Source: Diplonema papillatum (Eukaryota; Euglenozoa; Diplonemea; Diplonemida; Diplonemidae). Taken from it: 64,000 nt of DNA. Of the stretch, positions 32,894 to 44,100 are shown in pieces. A program made the translations under genes and the position numbers. The first letter of the stretch is position 1. Each line of letters opens with the position of its first letter. Location: contig JAPJBO010000362.1 of NCBI GenBank assembly GCA_030068145.1, positions 62,001 through 126,000 of the forward strand, read 5' to 3'. The notes under the pieces were generated by a model, which did no database searches, was not told the DNA's origin, and saw only the letters and a list, made by a program, of their open reading frames with translations.

Positions 32894-32960
32894 CATGCAG
32901 GGTCAAAACCTTGTGTCTTTTTGGTAAATGGCCACCCATTTTTTTCTGGACAACGGTGTT
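32894..32960 (+). mobile_element. solitary left end of a family D element (D4)
   Basis: CATGCAGGGTCAAAACC with its continuation to GTCTTTTTGG is preceded by ATAA. No inverted right end is found downstream, so the copy is truncated or its partner has been lost. Confidence 0.7.
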
Positions 32961-33214
32961 TTTCTCGGGAGCGACGGGTAATAACCTTTGTACAAGTGTT
33001 AGTTCTCGTCGGAATAATCTTAGATCTTCGATCTTATACGACAAAAAAGAAAACGAAAAAGAACCCACGGGGGAAGTGTCGGGACGGTTCAACGAACATT
33101 TAGAAATGGCAAGGTAAGGAAAGCCGATGCTCAGCGGACAGTTCAAAAACTCCACCACCCCCTTCGCCGTCGGACCCGCGAGGTGATTCTGACTTGTTCT
33201 TTGCATTATGCGGC

Positions 33215-34140
33215 CAGAACTTCTTACCTCGGGCTTATTTCGGACCGGCCGCGTTGCTGCCCTCAAACCTCGCACTCGTGTGCTTGCTAACAAGAAAGAT
33301 AAACGGCAAACCAAGATAGACCACTAAACTGCACTACTTGTGCCACGAAAGATACAAATCCCGATACCATGCCGCATAAAGAACACGAGTCTGCAAAATG
33401 AAACCGCCCGAACAGTACAGTTTTTCGGGAGGGGAGTTGCTGTGTGCTCCTGCGGTCTTTGTGTTTTTCGTACTTGACCAACAGGTTCACCCCCCCGCAC
33501 GCCAAGTCCGCCCTTCGGTATAAGTTCGTCCAGAACTTCACTCACTTCGTTCACGAAGTTCTTGATCCGAACTTCTTACCTCGGGCTTATTTCGGACCGG
33601 CCGCGTTGCTGCCCTCAAACCTCGCACTCGTGTGCTTGCTAACAAGAAAGATAAACGGCAAACCAAGCTAGACCACTAAACTGCACTACTTGTGCCACGA
33701 AAGATACAAATCCCGATACCATGCCGCATAAAGAACATGAGTCTGCAAAATAAAACCGCCCGAACAGTACAGTTTTTCGGGAGGGGAGTTGCTGTGTGCT
33801 CCTGCGGTCTTTGTGTTTTTCGTACTTGACCAACAGGTTCACCCCCCCGCACGCCAAGTCCGCCCTTCGGTATAAGTTCGTCCAGAACTTCACTCACTTC
33901 GTTCACGAAGTTCTTGATCCGAACTTCTTACCTCGGGCTTATTTCGGACCGGCCGCGTTGCTGCCCTCAAACCTCGCACTCGTGTGCTTGCTAACAAGAA
34001 AGATAAACGGCAAACCAAGCTAGACCACTAAACTGCACTACTTGTGCCACGAAAGATACAAATCCCGATACCATGCCGCATAAAGAACATGAGTCTGCAA
34101 AATGAAACCGCCCGAACAGTACAGTTTTTCGGGAGGGGAG
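33215..34140 (+). repeat. tandem array, about 2.6 units of 352 bp
   Basis: GAACTTCTTACCTCGGGCTT recurs at about 33,218, 33,570 and 33,922. Units are almost identical (one base of difference at AAGATAGACC versus AAGCTAGACC and one at CACGAGTC versus CATGAGTC). Each contains a long palindromic stretch around ACTTCACTCACTTCGTTCACGAAGT. Open frames on both strands repeat with the unit and are not called as genes. Confidence 0.93.
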
Positions 34141-34199
34141 TTGCTTATTTCAGCCTAAACGAGCATCCGACCAGCTATTCTGGATTTCCCGAGCATTTT

Positions 34200-34606
34200 A
34201 GGGCCGCCGGGGTGGTAGGTTTCTAGTCTCGAGTCGCTGGGGGCCCCCCTTTTTTCGGCAAAACAGGGACCAATCGAACCCAAGAAAGCCACAAAGGAAA
34301 GAGGCAAGAAGCAGAGGGAAGAGGTAGATACGGGCTTTGTGTGTGCGTTTTCAACCTGCGCTCGTCCAAGTGCAATCGATGCCGGGGGCTGCTTTTCGCT
34401 GGAAGCAAACTGTGCTCTCCAGGGAGGGGGCGGTTCTGGTGGGAAGCAGGAACGGGGAGACAGCGAGGGACGACGAGAGAGCACACAGCAGCATCTCTCG
34501 ATGAGTGTTTGCAGTTCCCTTGCTGCTCTCTCCCCCGGGGGGAGAGACGACAGTAGACAGCAGTATTGAATTTGCGTTTACAACACGATACACTGTCAAC
34601 TGTCTC
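34200..34606. other. no gene recognised
   Basis: GC-rich sequence with no supported gene. Short overlapping frames on both strands match nothing I know. Confidence 0.35.
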
Positions 34607-34790
34607 TTTAGTGTGTAAGTTCGTTTAGTTCGCTCAGAAGTCCCCGGGTGGCCGTTGTCGTAAAGGTTCCTTTAAGATATCGTATACTAATACACGTATC
34701 GTATTTGCAGTAGTGCGTGCTTGTGTGGGTGAGTCTTTGTTGCCTGTTGCCGACTATTCGACTTGCTTTAGAGTGTGCTCTCATTTTCTA
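34607..34790 (+). repeat. family A repeat
   Basis: Carries TGTAAGTTCGTTTAG, CCCCGGGTGGCCGTTGTCG, GGTTCCTTTAAGATATCG and TTGCCGACTATTCGACTT. It matches the unit inserted at 15,591-15,767. Confidence 0.65.
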
Positions 34791-36080
34791 TGCGGTTCGT
34801 CATTTATGGAGTACACCGAGTTCACGTTCGGTAGGAAAGCGTTTTCAATAGTATGCGGGCAATAATGGTAAACGCGCTTGTGTTACCATAAAGAACTGCC
34901 CCCACCTTATAAACGAAACAAAAACCGTACACCGCGAGAGTAGGAGAAAGTAGAAAGGGAAACTAGAGTTTTCGTTGACCGCACTACCCTGAGCCCAAAT
35001 CCTGGACGTGGTTTCAGGTGGCAAATTTGGCAAATGATCATGATCAGAAGGTCCTACTTGAGCGGTTCAGTTTCCTCACACACTGCATGTGGCTAAAAAA
35101 AAATTGACTTTTGGATATAAGCGAGTTTTGCCCTTATAAAATTACACTCAAAAAAGACAGGCGCTTCGTTTTGTTTGTGCGTGCCGGGTGATCGTTTTCC
35201 CACTTGTATATTCAGGTGAGGAATTATGATCAACCACCAAAACACGCTGCCTTCGTCTTTTCAGCCTGCACAAGACATTGAAGGGCAACCCGCAAGATTG
35301 TTAGTACTAAAAAGAGTGGCATGGTCAGGTAAAGGCACCCTCCCCCCGTCGTTTTCACATCGTGAATAAATTGAACTCACCCCAACTCCGGGATTGTCCC
35401 CCGGAAAGAGGCCCCAGCAAAACGATGGATAATGGTGGACACTAATGCAACAAATTTACTACTGGTGGCCGGTGATGCAACCACGGCGCGTGTCTGCTTC
35501 CCTCCGTATTGCTGTGGTCGGGTAAAGGAAACGAAGAAACAAAAGCAACAACCAACAGCAACAACAACAGCAACAACTACACCAAAAAAAAAAAAAAAAA
35601 GAAGGCAGGCGCTTCGTTTTGCTTGTGCGTCCAGTCGATCGTTTTCCCACTTGTTTTTTTTCCCCCGTAAGGTTCTTCTGTAGGTTAGAAATTGGAATCA
35701 ACCACCGAAACACGCTGCCTGCGCTATCTTTTTCCAGCCTTCACAATACATTGCAGGGCAAACCGCAAGATTGTTCGCACTGAAAAACAAAACAAAAATC
35801 GATTATTTCTCGTTCTCGTTGCAGGTTCGGTTTGTCGCTCACCCTTCATCCGGAAGGTAAATATCGTTTTATTCTAAAGATCCAAGGATCTTTTTACGAC
35901 AGGAAAAAAAAAAAGGAAGGGGGAATGGCTCTAGCACCTGCAGTATGTCTGCAGGCAGTCGGGGGAGGCGCGGGGACATAAGAGAAAGTGCTCAGGAGAG
36001 AGAGGCGGAGCATCGAGAGTGGGAAAGATGAAAAAAAACCGGAGGGGGGTGGCGTCGTCGTGTGATTGCACACGCAGACG
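34791..36080. repeat. no gene; two family G copies
   Basis: Family G copies lie at 35,155-35,320 and 35,605-35,800, separated by 285 bp containing an A-run at 35,585. Nothing coding is supported. Confidence 0.45.
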
Positions 36081-36084
36081 CGGG

Positions 36085-36365
36085 GGGGATTGCAAGAACG
36101 TGCTTGGAATGGGTATGCGCTCAACACCGCATAAGGTCCCGTCTGCGCCGTGTTTCGGTCCTTTAAGCCACGGACACATAAGGCGGGCCGTCATCAGCGC
36201 GGAACCTGAGTGTCTGCCGACAGGACAGCGGTGTGAGTCTGGTTTGCCAGGCGGCTGTTCGTAGCTCGTCACAGCCAGGACCACCCGTGCTACCAGAGCA
36301 CAGGCGAATCCGTCACGCAGTAGGCCCCTACAACCGTGTCTGAGCAATCAGATAAATCAGGGTCC
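36085..36365 (+). repeat. family B dispersed repeat
   Basis: A near-full copy with GGGGGGATTGCAAGAACG, GCCGTGTTTCGGTCC, ACCTGAGTGTCTGC and GTGTCTGAGCAATCAG. It ends in the same CTGACTGCGACT region as the 16.9-kb copy. Confidence 0.7.
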
Positions 36366-36839
36366 CTGCCCTGATAGTGACTGCGACTACCTAGGCAGCA
36401 CTGGCTTGTCTTCTTTTTACTCCGTTCGGTGTGGGTCAAACCCATACCGAGCGGAGGACTCACATGACCCACAGTTCTCCCTAAACCTCCATCCGAAGCG
36501 TATTATCTGTTCTATTGGATAGATACCAGATGTCACCTGACCCCGTAAATTTTCGAGCTCTTTTCCTCCACGCCGCGTGTCACTCCTTGACATGCTCCAG
36601 AGTGACACGCGGCTCAGAGAACCGGGGTATCTTCAGTGACGAGCTGGAACTTAGAATCCAGAGCGAAACTTCTTGCAAATGAATTCGTGACCAACAGCGC
36701 GGGATCTCTTGCAGTGCAGGACCACTTCGGTGTGCCCGTCCCGAAAAGAGACACGAGGCGCCAGGTGGAATCGGACCGCTTTTGTGAACAGATCGGGGCT
36801 CCTTTGTCGTGACAATGCCACCTTCAACGGCAGATCGCA

Positions 36840-37200
36840 TCGGTGATACAGACCAGGACGCGGATGTGCTCTTTCGCGTCGGAGTTTCGTTCGAACACAA
36901 AAGTGGGCGAAGGCTGACTTCGAGCCAGCTGACACGAGACAGCAGTGCAGTGGACACTCCGATGCCCCAGGCCGATACGGGACGTGGCAGTCGGGTCGGT
37001 GAGGCTTTGGGATCAGCATCGTCTCCGGGTGGGCGAAGGCCGACTTCGAGACAGCTGACTGCGGTGCAGAGGACACTCTGGTGCCAGGCGATACAGAACG
37101 CACGTTGGGCTCACTCGTAGGGCGACGGCAGCAAAGCGTCGTTGCAGTAACCAGGCCGGCGGAGCCTTGGCATCAGCATCGTCTCCGGAATGGCTCGTAT
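36840..37200 (+). repeat. degenerate tandem repeat of about 120 bp
   Basis: Two to three units contain GGGTGGGCGAAGGC.GACTTCGAG, AGCTGAC, GGACACTC.G.TGCC, CGATAC.G and GCATCGTCTCCGG. No gene is supported on either strand. Confidence 0.55.
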
Positions 37201-37410
37201 GCAGCCTTGTGCTTCGTCGAACATCATCATGGGCTGTAGGTATAGGTTCAGGTGGTCTGCGTTATTTTAGACTGTTTCGAGTTTAATCTCTCCGTGTTTC
37301 GTGTCTACGGCCGACAGTCCAGGCAGGTTGGTTCTTTCCTTGCGTTTGGGTAGCTGGTATCGTCGTCTGTTGGGTGAGCGGCGCTCGCCTGCTTCGGTTA
37401 GTTTCATGTA

Positions 37411-37971
37411 GTGCACTGCCCCTGCCCCGCCCCAGCGCCGAGACAGGCGAAGCGAGAGAACGTGGGGCTCGTTCTGCCGGAAGCAGCGGAAGGCGAGCGA
37501 GAACCCGCAACATCAACACCGACATCAGCAGCGAAGGTCGAGAAGACGGCACCAAACGCCAGCGAAGAAGCGGCAATCGGACTCCGCGGCGGAGCCGGTA
37601 CCGAAAAGGCACAAAGGACGCATAGAAGTGCAATCGAAGGCAACACGACCATCGCCCCAGCGCCGGACGCGCAACCGATGAATCTGGACGAGCAATCGAA
37701 GAAGAAGCGAAGCACCAAATGCGCGCCTGAGCGCGACGATCAAGACGAGCTAAAGAGGCGAAAGCATGGCACATCACGTGCGAAGCGGTACGCGCCATCG
37801 GCGATGCAGATTATCTCTACAGATTCTTTGCATTCTAACCCAAACGACTATTCTCGTTCACGCTGTTTAACTTTTGCAGAGCCTGAGAGAATAAATCGAC
37901 TATTCTCGTCGATGCTGTTCAGCTTTTTTGGCAGAGCCAGGAGTGATGCTGCGACGATCTCCCATTCATGA
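37411..37971 (+). CDS. hypothetical basic protein (weak)
   Basis: A 186-residue frame, Ala/Glu-rich at first, then strongly basic (SKKKRSTKCAPERDD, ELKRRKHGTSRAKR) with AMQIISTDSL after the basic run. The basic-then-MxIxI pattern faintly recalls the RKRNxxRMELDI tail of the retrotransposon ORF at 25.8 kb, so it may be a retroelement remnant. The last 40 codons run through a short tandem repeat (CGACTATTCTCG three times), which argues that the real end lies earlier. The opposite strand is also open. I do not recognise a family. Confidence 0.3.
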   Translation: MHCPCPAPAPRQAKRENVGLVLPEAAEGEREPATSTPTSAAKVEKTAPNASEEAAIGLRGGAGTEKAQRTHRSAIEGNTTIAPAPDAQPMNLDEQSKKKRSTKCAPERDDQDELKRRKHGTSRAKRYAPSAMQIISTDSLHSNPNDYSRSRCLTFAEPERINRLFSSMLFSFFGRARSDAATISHS

Positions 37972-37995
37972 ATCGACTATTCTTGGCCACGCTAT

Positions 37996-38283
37996 TCAAA
38001 GGCTACATACCGCAAGACGGGCCACGTGCGGAAGAAGATCGGGGGGCGTTTGCAAACGCGAGTGGAGGAGATGGTGGTGCATCTGCTGGTGCTGCGTGCC
38101 AGGCGAGATCGACGACGCCGTCGAAGAATACGAAGAGCCGGAGTTCTTCTCGCTGTCGTCTTCGCCGGTGCACATGCGCGCGGGGCCGTGGGGGTGGGAG
38201 GGCGCTTGCTTCTGCCCTTGCGCCAGCTGCTTGCACTGCTGCTGCAGCTTTTGGTTGTCCTGCGTCAGCGAAGAGATCCGGTT
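37996..38283 (-). CDS. BIR/UBL multidomain gene, exon 3 (C-terminus)
   Basis: The acceptor TTAACCAACAG ends at 38,284. The exon continues in phase 0 with a coiled-coil heptad run NRISSLTQDNQKLQQQCKQL and a Ser/His/Gln-rich tail, ending in a TGA at 37,996. A GTATGT near the end (about 38,008) could be another donor, so further exons are possible. The assignment to the large gene rests on phase, strand and coiled-coil continuity. Confidence 0.65.
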   Translation of the reverse strand, partial: NRISSLTQDNQKLQQQCKQLAQGQKQAPSHPHGPARMCTGEDDSEKNSGSSYSSTASSISPGTQHQQMHHHLLHSRLQTPPDLLPHVARLAVCSL

Positions 38284-39039
38284 CTGTTGGTTAAGCGGTA
38301 ATTTTAGCTTGCGGAGCCGTTCGAAGCAACGAAGGGACAGGAACCCCAATGAATGTGAACACCGCCATTTGAGATTACCGAGGCGAGGTCATGCCAGACT
38401 CGTTAGCTACGTCACTACACTAGAGCGGGGTGCTGCTCCGATTCAGATTGTGGCTGACTCACTCTAGTGATTAGCGTTCTCGACTTATGAATACGAGTCT
38501 CTTTCATTTGCCAGTCTTTCATTTCATTTCATGCATGGTTGACCATCACATTACCAACAGGAGAGGTGAGGAAGTGATGGGAGAATGCTGCTCGGCTACA
38601 CAAGGGAACCGCAGCCACAGTCAGCACGCGCTGCGAGAACACAACAGGGGGGGCAAAGCAATAAATGAGCCCACTCACGTCGGTAACTTTTGGTAGACGG
38701 AGAGATAGACGGCCTGCGGGCTGAAAGCTTTTTCTCCCGGGCTGCATCCACCGGGATGTACTGTGGGTGGTTTCATTCAATGGGCAGAAAGACAGCTTGA
38801 GGGGAGTGGGGACATTTGCGGCCCAAAGTCAACCTCCTCACCGCTAAAGAGTACAACCTTTGCGCAAGACTGACACACGAAGTTTCCGGGCACGATCCTT
38901 TTTGCAAGTGGTTTTGGTGTACCGGAGATATCATGCAGCAGGACCGGAGTCAAGCTTCACGTCTTCGGCGGTGCTGCAAAGCCACGGGAAGGCTGCGAGA
39001 GAGAAAACGAAAACGGGGAGTTCGCCCCCACCAACACAC

Positions 39040-39174
39040 CTGCATCTGGGCCATTTTGTCGTCCGCTGCCTGCAGGGCGAGTCGCAGGCGGGTTATTTCC
39101 CAATCCTTCTCGCTCTCGAGCGTCGAGCTGCGAGGCGGCTCCGCGGATCGCGGGGCCATGAGCGACTGGAAGGC
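39040..39174 (-). CDS. BIR/UBL multidomain gene, exon 2
   Basis: A 135-bp exon in phase 0 on both sides, bounded by an acceptor CCACAG (ending at 39,175) and a donor CAG|GTGTGT (39,039-39,038). It encodes 45 residues with a coiled-coil stretch SEKDWEITRLRLALQAADDK. The upstream side of the intron carries a family A repeat at 39,188-39,262, only about 14 bp from the acceptor, so the repeat supplies sequence near the branch-point region. Confidence 0.7.
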
Positions 39175-39816
39175 CTGTGGTTCATTTGTAGAGTTCAGGT
39201 TCGCTTGAGAAACCGGGATTTTAGGGTCTCCGGGTGACCCGAAGCCGTCAAATGGGTTCTTTCAAAGCTTATGTGTTCATTATACGGTAACGAACGCGCT
39301 TGTCATCAGATTGGGTGCCTTTTGACCTCTTCTTTTGTTTTAGAATAAAATCAGGGGGTGTTTGGAGATAATGTCAACGCTCGAACTATAGTTTTTTGCG
39401 TAACTATAGTACTATTAGTATAGTCTATACTAATAGTATTGCAGTCGGCGGAGGCCCACTCCTACCCCTCGTGTATCCCGCATTCGTGTCGGGAACTGCC
39501 CCGCAGCGTACAGGATATCGTACATCCATACAGTAGTATACGCGAAACCTGGTGAACTGGATCCAATGTTTTCCGCATACACTTTTCAACACATGCCTCC
39601 TCTACAATGCTGGTGCTGGTACAACTTGTTTTGTGTTGAGTGCAAGAGTCATGAAGGCAGGCGAGCACTGTTCACGGGCTAGTATTACTTTATGACTAGT
39701 GCTAAGCAGCGGCCGCCAAGAAACCTTCTTAAACCTTCGAAGAAATGATAACGCAAACGCGCACACACACACACACAGGGGGGAAATCCACAACGCACTA
39801 CACAAACTTTAAAATT

Positions 39817-41109
39817 ATGGATGCGAACAACCTCCACGCGGTCCCCCTGGAACCCGGGGTGAACGCCCCGGGCAACGAAAGGTTCGCAGGAGTGCGGGTG
39901 GTGCACCTGCCCGAAACCCGAGAGTACACGATACGGCTCGAGGTGCTGAAGGGAAGGGCGGGTGCTTATGAGCGCCTGATTGAGCAGTTGGGGTGGTCCG
40001 GAGCGCGTGTGCGGGTTTGGCGAGGCACCGCGCACGTAGAAGCGACGGCACCCCCGCCTGCCAAGAAGGTGCGGGTCGGCGATGAAGAGGCCGAGATCGT
40101 TGACGTGGAAGAGCGAATTCTCGCTGAACAGGAAGCGAAGAAGGAGGAGCGGGTCCGCAAGCTCCAGGAGGAGATTGAACGCCTGGCAGCGGCCGGGCCT
40201 CCGAGCCGGCTGCCGGACAACAAGCAGCCAAGGGGCCCCAGATACACCAAGACGGAATTCTTGGTAGAGTTCGGGAAGAAGAGGGGAGAGGCCGAATGGA
40301 GACAGGCGGTCAAGGCCGATGGAGAGACCAAGAAAAGGCAGCAGAAGCGCCTTCAGGCCCAACTTGATGAGCTGCAGCCCGCAACGCGTGACACCAACGA
40401 CGTAGAGATGCGGAACGAAATCCGCAGCGACGTGACAACGGCAGCCTGGACTGCATGGGAGGAGCAGCAGAGGAGGCAGCGTGAGGTGTGGGAGAAGGAG
40501 CGGGCTAACGCCCGCGTAACCTGGGAGCTAGCGTTCGAGAAGCGCTTGATGAGCTGGGCAGACGCACAGTCCCAAATCGCGACGCAACGCGAGGAAGCGG
40601 CGTACGCACGCCAGCTGCTATGGATGGCGGATGTCGAGCAGAAACTGGCCGGCGTGACCGAAGAAATGAACGCCCGCGTTGAATCGCTGCTCGTGAGACT
40701 AATGGCACTTCCACAGCCGGCGGTACCCCCGCAGCTAGCGGCTTCCTCACAGCCAGCAGTTTCCTCACAGCCAGAACCTTCCTCACAGCCAGCAGCCCCC
40801 TCACAGCCACCACCGCCCGTCGAAGCCTCACAGCCGGCTGTCTCGCCGCCCGAGCCTTTAGAAGGCGCCGCACAGGAGCCACTCCCAGGCCAAGCCGCTG
40901 CTCAAAGCCCAAGCACGAGGAAAGGGAAGAAGGCAAGGAAAGAGGCAGACGCGAGGGAGCTGGACGAGCAACTCAAACAGCTGACCGAGGCGACAAGGCG
41001 GCCGGTGCCAGCTGGAAAGGCGAAAGGAGGAAAAGGCGGCGGCAAGCAGCAGCTGCTCACTGAGATGATTGGCACCGCCAATCGTTTCAGCCCGTTGGAG
41101 AAGAAGTAG
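39817..41109 (+). CDS. retrotransposon ORF1 (coiled-coil RNA-binding-type protein)
   Basis: 430 residues from the ATG at 39,817. An ATG 72 bp upstream is in frame, but the CA tract lies between and probably marks the element border. Residues about 60-90 are mixed, then long charged helices (EEAEIVDVEERILAEQEAKK; further Arg/Glu/Gln-rich runs to about 280) predict a coiled coil. A Ser-Gln-Pro repeat region (SSQPAVSSQPEPSSQP) follows, then a basic tail (RKGKKARKEADA, GKAKGGKGGGKQQ). There is no zinc knuckle or RRM that I can see. A role as the nucleic-acid-binding chaperone of the element is inferred from position. The stop is TAG, and the downstream ORF2 continues in the same frame. Confidence 0.8.
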   Translation: MDANNLHAVPLEPGVNAPGNERFAGVRVVHLPETREYTIRLEVLKGRAGAYERLIEQLGWSGARVRVWRGTAHVEATAPPPAKKVRVGDEEAEIVDVEERILAEQEAKKEERVRKLQEEIERLAAAGPPSRLPDNKQPRGPRYTKTEFLVEFGKKRGEAEWRQAVKADGETKKRQQKRLQAQLDELQPATRDTNDVEMRNEIRSDVTTAAWTAWEEQQRRQREVWEKERANARVTWELAFEKRLMSWADAQSQIATQREEAAYARQLLWMADVEQKLAGVTEEMNARVESLLVRLMALPQPAVPPQLAASSQPAVSSQPEPSSQPAAPSQPPPPVEASQPAVSPPEPLEGAAQEPLPGQAAAQSPSTRKGKKARKEADARELDEQLKQLTEATRRPVPAGKAKGGKGGGKQQLLTEMIGTANRFSPLEKK

Positions 41110-44100
41110 GGAGCTGGGCGCACCGGGCAAGAACTGACGGCAAACAATACAAACACGTCAACTGGCGCTACCCGGTGCGCCAACTCTGGTACAAACAACC
41201 AAACCCGACGAGAAGGGGAAGTCGCGAGTGCGAGGCCATCATCATCATCACTTTTTCAAGCCGCAGTTTATCAACCAACGCCAGCGGAAAGCGGCGACGC
41301 GCAGCTGGACGAGGCGGCTGCGACCATTTGTGCGAGACGGGTCCCAGTTGAGAAAGATGGTAATTGCCAGTTTGCCGCTTTGCTCCGTGGGAGTAAGCTG
41401 AGTCTTTCGGCTACTTCCTTACGGCAGAAGGTCACCTGGCAGCTTCGTCACAACCCGCCGGTAGCGTTCATCCCCGCTGATGTGACGCTATCGGAATACC
41501 TCTTCACCGTAGCCGGAGACGGGCAATATGGTGACCACCTCACGTTGCAAGCAGCTGCTGAGGTGCTCAGAGCGACAGTGTGGGTGCTCTCAACAACGCA
41601 CCCGGCACTCCTCAGGTGTGAGGGACGGGCGCCAAATGCGTCACGCGTAATAGTCTTGACCTACCGGCCGCAACATTACGACGCATTGAACGTGCCGCAT
41701 ACCATCCTCCGGCAACTGGCGACAACCGCCCCCGAGGTGTCTCAGATTCCCTTGAGCAGGCTAACAGCCGTGGAGCAAGCGCCTCGCCACCCAGTTCGCA
41801 ATGGAGATGCGTCCTGTAAGGATATAGTGCTCGCGACGGCGAACATTGGGTCCATAAGCGCGAGGTGTCGGACGGTGGCGAACCTGCCGGCGGACATTGT
41901 TGCCCTACAAGAAACCAGGGCGGGCCCAGAAGCGAAGAGGACGAGTGAGCTCTTTCTAGGAGCGTACGGATGGGACTGCCACTGGGGAGAAGACGTACCG
42001 ATTGTTGTCGGCGCGAACGGAATCGGACAGCGGGTGCCGGGCGGCACAGCGGTCACCACCCGCGGGTTAGTTGCCAAAACCACACAGCCTACCACGGAGT
42101 TGGAGAAGCGGTTGGCGAAAAGCACACGGGTCGCACATGCCGTTGTAGCAACAGGCAATGCGCGAATGGTTCTACATGTTCTATCGGTGTACGCGCCTGT
42201 TGGCAGGGAGCAAGCGGTAGTCCAGGAACGGGAGAAGCTCCTTGCCGATGTGTTCGAGATGGCTGCAGGACTCGGGCAAGTGCCGATAGCTGTCTTGGGC
42301 GATTTTAACACACCAACAGGGGAAAGCATGTCCCTGGCGGCTGCCTGCCAAAATGGATGGGTAGATGCGGCAGCAGCCGCCCAGGAGGGCTCAAATGCCC
42401 CTCCATCCACTTGCTGGGCGGGGGCAGCAGGCTCTCGCATAGACATGTGTTTTCTCAACGCCGTAGCAGCGCGGACGTTGGTGACGGTGGAAACCGCCAA
42501 GGCAGGAGAACACGACATCCCGACACACTGTCCAGTGTTTGTTACACTCAGCATCCCGGCATCTACACCGCCCGAGCGCGGTCACTGGATACCCACTCCT
42601 TTCCCGAAGAAGCCGCCGTTGATGACGCAGGAGGAGATGAGGAGTGTACTAACCACGGCCTTGGACCGCAACCGCGCGGTCAGCGGAGCAGACGGGGCGC
42701 TGAGAAACGCATCGGAAGTGGCGGAAGCCTACCTGACTGGCCTGCACTGGAAGAGCCTCCCGCCAGGATCAACCGCCTACCGGGGCAGGGCTGGTGGATT
42801 CACCACTCGGAAGGCGCACGCGTCCGCAAGGCAGGCGTGCACGGCACGGGGTGCGACGGATAGGTCCGTGAGACAGCGGGACAAGGTGATTGGGATGCTA
42901 CGCACTGTGATTGCCGAGGCGAGGCAGAGGCTGAGCGTTGGCCAGCCTAGCGCAATGACGGTTGCGGAACGGAACGCGAGAAACGCTTTGCATCGGTGTA
43001 CTGCTGAAGAGTCATTGGCGCAGCACCCCTGCACCGGGGACGAGGATGAGTTGCAGTACCTCGTGGCGACAGCAGAGAAGTTGGTAGGGACGCAACGCGA
43101 AGCTGTAGCAGAGCTGAAGACGGAGCGTTCTCGCCTCTGGAAAGAGAGAATCCAGAAAGCGTGGGGCAGCCAAGAGAAGGGTGCGATCTACCGTTTCCTG
43201 GCCGGACAGCAGGGAAGCCCATCGGTGTTCCTGCGGCGAGGGGACGGGACTCTGACTGCATGCCCGAGGGAAATCGACGAGATGCTGAGAGGACCTGAAG
43301 CCTGGGGCGGAATATTTCAAAAATACACGGACATCCCGGAGCCCCAATGGGAGGCCTTCAAGACTCACTACGCCCGGTACCTCCCTGCGCCGCACGCGAT
43401 GGAATGCAGACCTATCGGCGCGGCCGATGTGGATGCGGCCCTCAAGAAGATGAAGAAGACAACATCCCCCGGATTACACGGATGGCGTGTGCATGAGCTA
43501 AGGCAACTGCCGCCTGAAATCCTGGAGCTAATGGCCGATGCCATGAACGCAGTGGAAACCGAAGGACTATGGCCGGAGCAACTCATGCACGCAATAATAC
43601 ACCTCCTGCCGAAGCCCGAGAGCACCGGAGATCCCCTGTCGCAACGGCCCATATCCATAACCCCCGTCCTATACCGGATCTGGGCAGCGATAAGGGCGAA
43701 AGAAGCACTCGCGTGGATGGACGAGATCGCGCCAAGCGGGATGCATGGCTGCCGGAAGGAGCATGGCACGGACGACCTAATATGGCACTTGGCAGCACTC
43801 ATTGAGGAGGCGCACCTGACAGGTGAACCACTCTACGGCCTTGCGTTAGACTTCAAGAAGTGCTTCGACTCGGTCCCGATTGAGATAGCTTTTAAGCTGG
43901 CTGGGGAGCTTGGATTCAACGAGGTTGTGCTGCGGACCTTGCGGGTGGCCTACGCCAGCATGCAGCGCCACTTTCGAATGGGAGCGACAGTAGGTGAGGG
44001 CTTCATTCCGACGAACGGGATCATGCAGGGATGCCCCCTAAGTGTCATTCTCATCAACGTCCTGATTAGCGTTTGGATGCGACACATAGCAGACATCGAA

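Noticed and set aside
33287-34023. Repeated short frames on both strands in the 352-bp array
   Set aside because: Identical peptides arise from the repeat units on both strands. Nothing indicates translation.
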